Assembly (NCBI GenBank): GCA_014361085.1
Contig: JACIWG010000048.1
Span: forward strand, 1-10,714
DNA from: Nitrososphaeria archaeon
Lineage (GTDB): Archaea > Thermoproteota > Nitrososphaeria > JACIWG01
DNA: 10,714 nucleotides
Direction: 5' to 3'
Shown: positions 6,232-10,714 of the stretch, in pieces
Layout: every line of letters begins with the position of its first letter
Position numbering within the stretch: position 1 is the stretch's first letter
Made by a program: the position numbers and the translations under genes
The notes under the pieces: model-generated
What the model was told of the DNA's origin: nothing
Databases searched by the model: none
Seen by the model: the letters and a program-made list of their open reading frames with translations, nothing else

Positions 6232-6241
6232 TTTAGCTAAA
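6232..6241. promoter_or_regulatory. Perfect palindrome TTTAGCTAAA next to the uxuA TATA box
   Basis: This ten-base perfect palindrome lies directly upstream of the uxuA TATA box, over the position of the TFB recognition element. It could be a regulator site. It is short and AT-rich, so chance is possible, and no second copy was noticed. Confidence 0.35.
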
Positions 6242-6298
6242 AAAGAATTTTTAAAGTAAACTAAAAACTACTGTAATAGCATTCTAGTTGGAAATATT

Positions 6299-6823
6299 CT
6301 ACTTATATACCATGCTAATTTGACTGTAGAATTTTTCTATTTCTTCTTGAGTGAGAAAGTTGTCTTTAAGCCACATTGTAAGTATGGCCTTCCTACGGCC
6401 TTCAATGTTTTGACCATTGAAGAGCTGTATCAGGAAATTAATTCTTTCTTCAGGAGTGTTAAAGTATAATTTTCTATTTTGCAATTTTTTGTTCGCGAAA
6501 ATGTCTAGAAGCCAAATTCTGCATTCACTTCTTCTACCTGTTCCAGGAATGTTGAATGTTAGACTTGGCTTAAACCTTTTTTCAAAATTCTTTTGCCAAA
6601 ACTTTTCCATTCTCTTCAAATTTTCTTCCCTAACCTTTTCAGGATGACGTGCCCTATAAAGGTATGCTTCAACAGTATTAACAGAGTACCCCATTTTTTC
6701 CGCGATCTTCTTTACTGGTAGGCCACTATTATAATATTCTACAATAGTTCTTATAGTTTGGTTTAGCCCACTACTAATTTCTATAGGAGCCCTTGTTCTC
6801 TTATGTTTTAGGTCAAGCATCAT
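6299..6823 (-). CDS. Unrecognised protein with N-terminal helix-turn-helix
   Basis: I do not recognise this 174-residue protein. Residues about 22-57 look like a helix-turn-helix of the sigma-region-4/resolvase type: TIRTIVEYYNSG, then LPVKKIAEKMGYSVNTVEAYLY. A basic segment follows (about 58-85, rich in Lys, Arg and Glu), then GTGRRSECRIW and a helical C-terminal part with several charged residues (TPEERINFLIQLF, GRRKAILTMWLKD, TQEEIEKFYSQ). It has no membrane segment and no metal cluster. DNA binding is likely; whether it is a transcription factor or part of another DNA-acting protein is open. A TATA-like GATTATAA lies about 50 bp upstream, and AAGG precedes the ATG pair. It lies upstream of uxuA and downstream of the dehydrogenase on the same strand, so it could regulate either (inference). 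Confidence 0.7.
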   Translation of the reverse strand: MMLDLKHKRTRAPIEISSGLNQTIRTIVEYYNSGLPVKKIAEKMGYSVNTVEAYLYRARHPEKVREENLKRMEKFWQKNFEKRFKPSLTFNIPGTGRRSECRIWLLDIFANKKLQNRKLYFNTPEERINFLIQLFNGQNIEGRRKAILTMWLKDNFLTQEEIEKFYSQISMVYK

Positions 6824-6869
6824 CCTTCAACCTTAACCTTCTCCTAACATACTCTAAAAAATATTCCGG

Positions 6870-6877
6870 TTATAATC
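6870..6877 (-). promoter_or_regulatory. TATA-like box for the helix-turn-helix gene
   Basis: The minus strand reads GATTATAA after a GAAAA run that could serve as TFB element. It is centred about 50 bp before the start, implying a leader of about 24 nt. This is a weak assignment. Confidence 0.35.
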
Positions 6878-6933
6878 TTTTCATTAACCTTATTAAGCAT
6901 GTATGGATAGATTTTGGTAAAGGAAAATTCCTA

Positions 6934-7938
6934 TTAAATTTTTAGCATATTCTTACATCTAGCGTTTTCAAGAACGCTTTTGTTCACTAAATGTTGTGGT
7001 ATTTTGCCTTCAAACAACTGCACTACCTGAAGCGCAGCCTTATATCTTACCTCATGCAAGGAACTATTGCTGTACCATGCAGTATGGGGTGTCAAGATTA
7101 TATTTTTACATTCCTTTAATTCATTTAAAAGTTCTTTTGAGGGGGGCTCCTCTTCAAGCACATCTAGACCAGCATAAGATATTTTCCCAATTTTCAGCGC
7201 CTTTATCAAAGATTTTGTGTCAACCACCTTACCTCTGCAGGTATTGACTACTATTGCACCGTCCTTCATCATCGAAATACTTTTCTCATTCAAAAGATGA
7301 AATGTTTCTTTCGTTAATGGAACATGTAATGTTATTGCATCAGATTCCTTCAAAAGCCCCTCTAAATCTTTTGGATTAAAACCGTCTTTCACAATTTCTT
7401 CATCTTTAACATAGGGATCGTATACGAGAACCCTTACATCGAAACCCTTTAATCTTTTAGCGACAAGCTTACCGATCTTCCCATAACCTATGACGCCAAC
7501 TGTTGAACCAGAAAATCTTGGCAAGCTTCCTAAAAGTTTCCAATCCCATCTTCCTTCAAAAACATGATAGTCTATATTCTTAATACGTCTCCATGAAGCT
7601 AAAAGTAATGCTAGTGTATGGTCAGCTACATCAGTAATATCATATATGACATTACATACTAGCACGCCAGACATTGTAGCTGCTTCAACATCAATATTAT
7701 CTATGCCAACACCATATCTTACAACAATCTTCAGCCTGTCAAGAGAACGGAAAACCTTTTCGGTGATAGGTGCGTACTGGTTTAGTAGGGCGTCAGCATC
7801 CTTTGCAAACCTTATAACATCATCGTCACTTCTTGAATTAAACCTTTCAACCTTAGCTCCAATCTTTTCTAGAACCTCGGCTTCCACCTTAGTGTCTGGA
7901 TAATCTGAATCTGTTATAGCGACAAAGATATCATTCAA
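6934..7938 (-). CDS. NAD-dependent D-isomer-specific 2-hydroxyacid dehydrogenase
   Basis: This cytosolic oxidoreductase interconverts a 2-hydroxyacid and its 2-keto acid using NAD(H); the substrate cannot be read from the sequence. The 334 residues show the family layout. The catalytic domain has RYGVGIDNID (74-83), and the Rossmann domain has GYGKIG (151-156) followed by D174, which favours NAD over NADP. The catalytic triad is R235 (NTCRGKVVD), a Glu in LDVLEEEP (about 262-264) and H285 (TPHTAW). The DVADHTLALLL helix and WDWKLLGSLPRFSG segment resemble the CtBP-like/phosphoglycerate dehydrogenase group. No ACT domain is present, so a serA role is less likely. The start is TTG at 7938, with GTGAG about 6 nt upstream. 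Its position near uxuA suggests sugar-acid metabolism, but it has its own promoter region and is separated from uxuA by the helix-turn-helix gene. Confidence 0.9.
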   Translation of the reverse strand: MNDIFVAITDSDYPDTKVEAEVLEKIGAKVERFNSRSDDDVIRFAKDADALLNQYAPITEKVFRSLDRLKIVVRYGVGIDNIDVEAATMSGVLVCNVIYDITDVADHTLALLLASWRRIKNIDYHVFEGRWDWKLLGSLPRFSGSTVGVIGYGKIGKLVAKRLKGFDVRVLVYDPYVKDEEIVKDGFNPKDLEGLLKESDAITLHVPLTKETFHLLNEKSISMMKDGAIVVNTCRGKVVDTKSLIKALKIGKISYAGLDVLEEEPPSKELLNELKECKNIILTPHTAWYSNSSLHEVRYKAALQVVQLFEGKIPQHLVNKSVLENARCKNMLKI

Positions 7939-7998
7939 AGATTCTCACGAATAGAGATTACTAAACTCAAGAATTAAAGTTTTGCGAACAAGAAGCTT

Positions 7999-8006
7999 AT
8001 TTATAA
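7999..8006 (+). promoter_or_regulatory. TATA box for the acylphosphatase-like gene
   Basis: The sequence around 7999-8010 (ATTTATAATTTAA) is centred about 35 bp before the ATG at 8038, giving a short leader with no Shine-Dalgarno. The same AT-rich block, read on the other strand, could serve the divergent dehydrogenase gene with a leader near 40 nt. A perfect CTTATAAG palindrome sits at 8021-8028 between the box and the start. Confidence 0.45.
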
Positions 8007-8037
8007 TTTAAATATTGGTACTTATAAGATCTTTTGC

Positions 8038-8373
8038 ATGAAAAAGAAGATTGTTTTAGAAGGTGAAAAGGTAAATGATATTTTGTATAAAACTTTCCTT
8101 TTAGAGAAGGCTGAATCATGTAATCTTAGGGGACTTTACATAAAAGATGGAGAGAAAAATATTGAAGCATTTATCGACGGCGAAGTTTTGGATATTAATA
8201 AGTTTCTTTCAGAAGTTAAAGAAGCAGGCAAAAATGGTGCTGGTGCAAGCATTGCTAAAGTTGAAGACTACTATGGTAATGTAATGAAGCTTGAAAGCTT
8301 TTACAGGATACTTGTTTTACAATACTTGGCGGAAATATATGGTGTAGTAAAGGGATCAAACATTAGATTATAA
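8038..8373 (+). CDS. Acylphosphatase-like small protein lacking the catalytic residues
   Basis: The first 75 or so of 111 residues follow the acylphosphatase pattern: a first strand KIVLEGEKVND, a helix LYKTFLLEKAESCNL, then RGLYIKDGEKNIEAFIDGE, and a second helix INKFLSEVKEA. The catalytic Arg of the VxGxVQGVGFR motif corresponds to K18 (LYKTF). The substrate-binding Asn after GWVR has no counterpart in GLYIKDG. Enzymatic activity is therefore unlikely, and a binding or regulatory role is more plausible (inference). A C-terminal extension (YYGNVMKLESFYRILVLQYLAEIYGVV) forms a probable amphipathic or hydrophobic helix not seen in plain acylphosphatases. The gene is alone on the plus strand, divergent from the dehydrogenase and convergent with the ABC permease gene, which ends 24 nt away. 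The family match is by eye and moderately sure. Confidence 0.72.
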   Translation: MKKKIVLEGEKVNDILYKTFLLEKAESCNLRGLYIKDGEKNIEAFIDGEVLDINKFLSEVKEAGKNGAGASIAKVEDYYGNVMKLESFYRILVLQYLAEIYGVVKGSNIRL

Positions 8374-8396
8374 CCTTTTATACACCACCTATTGTA

Positions 8397-9161
8397 TTAC
8401 TCTATAATCTTTTTAAAACTTATAGAAGCAAGCAGGAATACTGTTACGTCAAATATTGTGATGGCTAGAATGTCAAGCCATAAATTGCTTAAATCACCAC
8501 TTATCATTAGAGAACGTACTGCGTCCACAACATAGCTCATAGGGTTAACGTTAGCAAAATATTGTAGGGCTAAAGGCATCATCTTTACCGGATAAAGTGC
8601 ATTGCTTGCAAAGAATAGAGGCATAGTTATAGCCTGCCCTATTCCCATAAACCTTTCCCTCGTCTTCATAAAGGAGGCTACAAGTATGGAGATAGCCGCA
8701 AACCCTCCACTAGAAAAAAAGATTATCAGGAATGCTAGAATAAAATATAGTGGGTTTGGTAGAAATTTTACACCTATAATCAATGCTACTGGAACTATAA
8801 TGAGCGCCTGGAATATGGCTCTTATACCTGAGGCCATAGACCTGCCTATAACTGTAGCATAGCGTGGGGCAGGAGTTACGAGAAGCTTCTTCAGTATACC
8901 TGACTCTCTTTCCCAAACAATTGTTAAACCGTAAAAGATTGAGATGAAAGTTGTACTTTGAATTAGTACACCAGGTGTTATGAAATCGGTGTACGGTATG
9001 TTTCCGGTTGGAATTGCTCTAACGCTTCCCATTATTGGGCCGTAGACGACAAGCCACAGGATAGGCTGTACAGCTCTAGAATAGATTTCAGTCCTATCAT
9101 GCTTGAGTCTTCTAAGCTCAAGCTCTATCATGGCAGAAAAGGTTCTAAAAAATTCTTTCAA
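8397..9161 (-). CDS. ABC-2 type transporter permease
   Basis: This 254-residue membrane protein has six predicted transmembrane segments (about 30-50, 62-82, 113-136, 138-165, 172-195 and 228-250) and the ABC-2 layout. Between segments 2 and 3 is the cytoplasmic loop ERESGILKKLLVTPAPR, typical of DrrB/NodJ-type permeases, which couples to the ATPase. PLFFASNALYPVKMMP and NPMSYVVDAVR are also characteristic of ABC-2 permeases. It works with the ATPase encoded just upstream, most likely as an exporter; the substrate (lipid, polysaccharide, drug or peptide) is not evident. The start is TTG at 9161, with GGAGG 8 nt upstream embedded in the last codons of the ATPase gene. The two genes are only 2 nt apart and must be co-transcribed and probably translationally coupled. 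Confidence 0.92.
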   Translation of the reverse strand: MKEFFRTFSAMIELELRRLKHDRTEIYSRAVQPILWLVVYGPIMGSVRAIPTGNIPYTDFITPGVLIQSTTFISIFYGLTIVWERESGILKKLLVTPAPRYATVIGRSMASGIRAIFQALIIVPVALIIGVKFLPNPLYFILAFLIIFFSSGGFAAISILVASFMKTRERFMGIGQAITMPLFFASNALYPVKMMPLALQYFANVNPMSYVVDAVRSLMISGDLSNLWLDILAITIFDVTVFLLASISFKKIIE

Positions 9162-9163
9162 CC

Positions 9164-10171
9164 CTATCCCCTCCTAATCATTCTCCTAACATGTGTCACT
9201 TCACTTAATCTTCCCATGGCATCAAGTCTTGTTCCAGCATATTTTAGGAAAACATCATCTAATGTAGGCTTAGTTATAGACACCCTTTTAACAGCAATGT
9301 TTCTTTCATTAAAATAGGTCATTAGATTTGGTAAAATTGTTTCAGCATCATCAACCACAAAGGTGACTTCAGAGTTTGAAATAATAACATCTCTTACACC
9401 GTTAACCGTTTTTAATTCGTTCAAAAATTTATCGTTTAACCCATTTTCTTCCAAATTAAAATACAATATTTCACCTCCAACAGAATGTTTAAGCTCTTCA
9501 GCTGTTCCTAAAGTGACTATCTTGCCCCTATTAATTATAGCAATCTTATCAGAATAAAGTTCAGCTTCATCCATGTAGTGTGTGTTAAAGAATATGGTTG
9601 CACCATATTCTCTTTTAAACATCTTTAACTTTTCCCACACAATTTTTCTAGCTGAAGGGTCAAGTCCTATGGTTGGCTCGTCCAAGAATAATATTTTTGG
9701 CCTGATCAGAAGCGCGCATGCTATTTCAAGCCTTCTAATCATGCCACCCGAATATGTTTTAACAAGCCTATTAGAGACCTCATTTAAGCCCATGCTTTCT
9801 AAAACCTCGTTAATGGCATCATTTCTTTTTTCAGCTGGAATTCCATATATTTTTGAGTATACGAGAAGATTTTCGTATCCGCTTATGTCAGTCCATACGC
9901 TCATTTCTTGCGGGACATAGCTGACAAGCTTCCTAATCTGGGACCCGTCTCTTACAGTGTCTAGGCCGAAAACGTAGGCTGAACCCGAAGATGGAGCAAT
10001 CTGTGTTGTCAAGATCCTCATGAGAGTAGTTTTACCTGCACCATTAGGGCCTAAAAGAGCAAAAATACATCCAGATTCAACCTTCAAGTTTACACCATCA
10101 AGGGCCCTGAAGTTTCCATTAAAAATCTTAACAACATCACTTACGTCAACAGCTGTCTCCAAATATAACAC
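9164..10171 (-). CDS. ABC transporter ATP-binding protein (DrrA/CcmA type)
   Basis: This cytoplasmic ATPase energises the ABC-2 permease encoded downstream. Motifs in its 335 residues are Walker A GPNGAGKTT (41-49), the Q-loop in YVPQE (85-89), signature YSGGMIRRLEI (140-150), Walker B ILFLDEP (160-166), D-loop GLDPS (169-173) and switch H198 (NTHYMDEAE). All catalytic residues are present. The C-terminal 100 or so residues form the accessory domain usual in daunorubicin-type exporters, ending in TKPTLDDVFLKYAG. Two starts are possible: GTG at 10171, or TTG at 10162. The latter has AAGGTG 6 nt upstream, where the GTG would itself be part of the Shine-Dalgarno. A TATA box lies at 10204-10211. 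The permease start is 2 nt past its stop codon. No substrate is suggested; the divergent neighbour is a glycosyltransferase. Confidence 0.94.
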   Translation of the reverse strand: MLYLETAVDVSDVVKIFNGNFRALDGVNLKVESGCIFALLGPNGAGKTTLMRILTTQIAPSSGSAYVFGLDTVRDGSQIRKLVSYVPQEMSVWTDISGYENLLVYSKIYGIPAEKRNDAINEVLESMGLNEVSNRLVKTYSGGMIRRLEIACALLIRPKILFLDEPTIGLDPSARKIVWEKLKMFKREYGATIFFNTHYMDEAELYSDKIAIINRGKIVTLGTAEELKHSVGGEILYFNLEENGLNDKFLNELKTVNGVRDVIISNSEVTFVVDDAETILPNLMTYFNERNIAVKRVSITKPTLDDVFLKYAGTRLDAMGRLSEVTHVRRMIRRG

Positions 10172-10203
10172 CTTATACTATATGCTGGGCCCCCTATAAT
10201 TTG

Positions 10204-10211
10204 GTATAAAA
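10204..10211 (-). promoter_or_regulatory. TATA box for the ABC exporter operon
   Basis: The minus strand reads TTTTATAC after TCAAAAC, a plausible TFB element. It is centred about 36 bp before the GTG at 10171 and 45 bp before the TTG at 10162. It sits in the 89-bp divergent region shared with the glycosyltransferase. Confidence 0.5.
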
Positions 10212-10226
10212 GTTTTGAGAAAACAA

Positions 10227-10234
10227 TTTATACA
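10227..10234 (+). promoter_or_regulatory. TATA box for the glycosyltransferase gene
   Basis: TTTATACA is preceded by GAAAACAA, a good TFB element. It is centred about 30 bp before the GTG at 10261, predicting a leaderless or nearly leaderless mRNA. Confidence 0.55.
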
Positions 10235-10260
10235 AGAATAATTTTATTATAGTATGATCT

Positions 10261-10714
10261 GTGTTGAGAATAGGATTCTTTGTTTGGGAGTATCCGCCTA
10301 GGCTTGTTGGAGGACTTGGGACATACGCTGAATATATAACTAGGGAGTTTGTTGAACTAGGCCATGACGTAACCGTTTTCACACTTAACCCCGGAAATTT
10401 GAAGACAAGGGAGATTGTAAAGGGTGTGGAGGTACATCGTCCACTTATAGCTGATGCAAGCAATGTTTTCCCATTTATTGTAACAGAAGATTTAAGGAGA
10501 TGGGGAACAAATATCAGATTCTTTAATGATATATTCATATATAATATACTTAGTGCTACCAAGTTTATTAACCAACTTATAAGAAAAGATGGTATAAATT
10601 ATGATGTCGTATGCGTTCACGACTGGTTAAGCTGTATTGCTGGCATGACCATAAAGAATGAGACAAAAATTCCAGTAGTCTTTCATGTCCACAGTACAGA
10701 GTGGGGTAGAAGTG
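10261..10714 (+). CDS. Glycogen-synthase-like glycosyltransferase, N-terminal part (gene runs off the window)
   Basis: The first 151 residues of a GT-B glycosyltransferase (GT4/GT5 type) are present. The protein opens with RIGFFVWEYPPRLVGGLGTYAE, whose GGLG turn binds the donor sugar nucleotide in glycogen and starch synthases. It continues with the first Rossmann half (FVELGHDVTVFTLNP), then VCVHDWLS with the conserved His-Asp, and FHVHSTEWGRS, which matches the HSTE block of archaeal glycogen-synthase homologues. The likely role is transfer of glucose from an activated sugar to glycogen or another glucan. The C-terminal donor domain with the ExG motif is beyond the window, so the exact activity is open. 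Start codons GTG (10261) and TTG (10264) are adjacent; GTG is preferred because it fits a leaderless start 30 bp from the TATA box. No Shine-Dalgarno is clear. Confidence 0.88.
   Translation, partial: MLRIGFFVWEYPPRLVGGLGTYAEYITREFVELGHDVTVFTLNPGNLKTREIVKGVEVHRPLIADASNVFPFIVTEDLRRWGTNIRFFNDIFIYNILSATKFINQLIRKDGINYDVVCVHDWLSCIAGMTIKNETKIPVVFHVHSTEWGRS

Noticed and set aside
8397..10171. Assigning the ABC pair to drug resistance or a named substrate
   Set aside because: Sequence motifs define only the DrrA/ABC-2 class. Nothing in the context fixes the substrate.

Overview
This window looks like a piece of an AT-rich archaeal chromosome, probably from a thermophilic or anaerobic Thermoproteota/TACK-type lineage. 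The lineage is inference. What I can see is promoters built on archaeal TATA boxes about 25-40 bp before the start codon, Shine-Dalgarno sequences of the GGTGA/GGAGG type, several near-leaderless genes, frequent TTG and GTG starts, and a YHS (TRASH)-type copper ATPase system. No tRNA, rRNA, insertion sequence or CRISPR array was seen.

Left end (1-2526): a copper-handling locus. A P1B-type ATPase (copA, cut off by the window edge) and a small HMA-domain metallochaperone form a minus-strand operon. A 57-residue YHS/TRASH protein with a His/Cys-rich tail is divergent from them. The intergenic region carries two copies of a near-perfect palindrome, TAACAnTGTTA, each fused to a TATA box. From 2527 to 2901 there is no convincing gene.

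Sulfur-transfer pair (2902-5113, minus): an E1-like ThiF/MoeB adenylyltransferase lies upstream of a thiI gene. The thiI gene is split by a frameshift that appears to coincide with loss of roughly 40 nt in the PP-loop domain. The promoter of the E1-like gene carries a third copy of the copper-locus palindrome in the same register to its TATA box, which suggests shared regulation.

Middle (5173-7938, minus): a mannonate dehydratase (UxuA family) whose codon use differs clearly from its neighbours, an unrecognised helix-turn-helix protein, and an NAD-dependent D-2-hydroxyacid dehydrogenase. Together these suggest sugar-acid metabolism, but co-regulation is not demonstrated.

Right end (8038-10714): a small acylphosphatase-like protein lacking both catalytic residues (plus), a two-gene ABC-2 exporter (minus), and the start of a glycogen-synthase-like glycosyltransferase (plus, cut off by the window edge).
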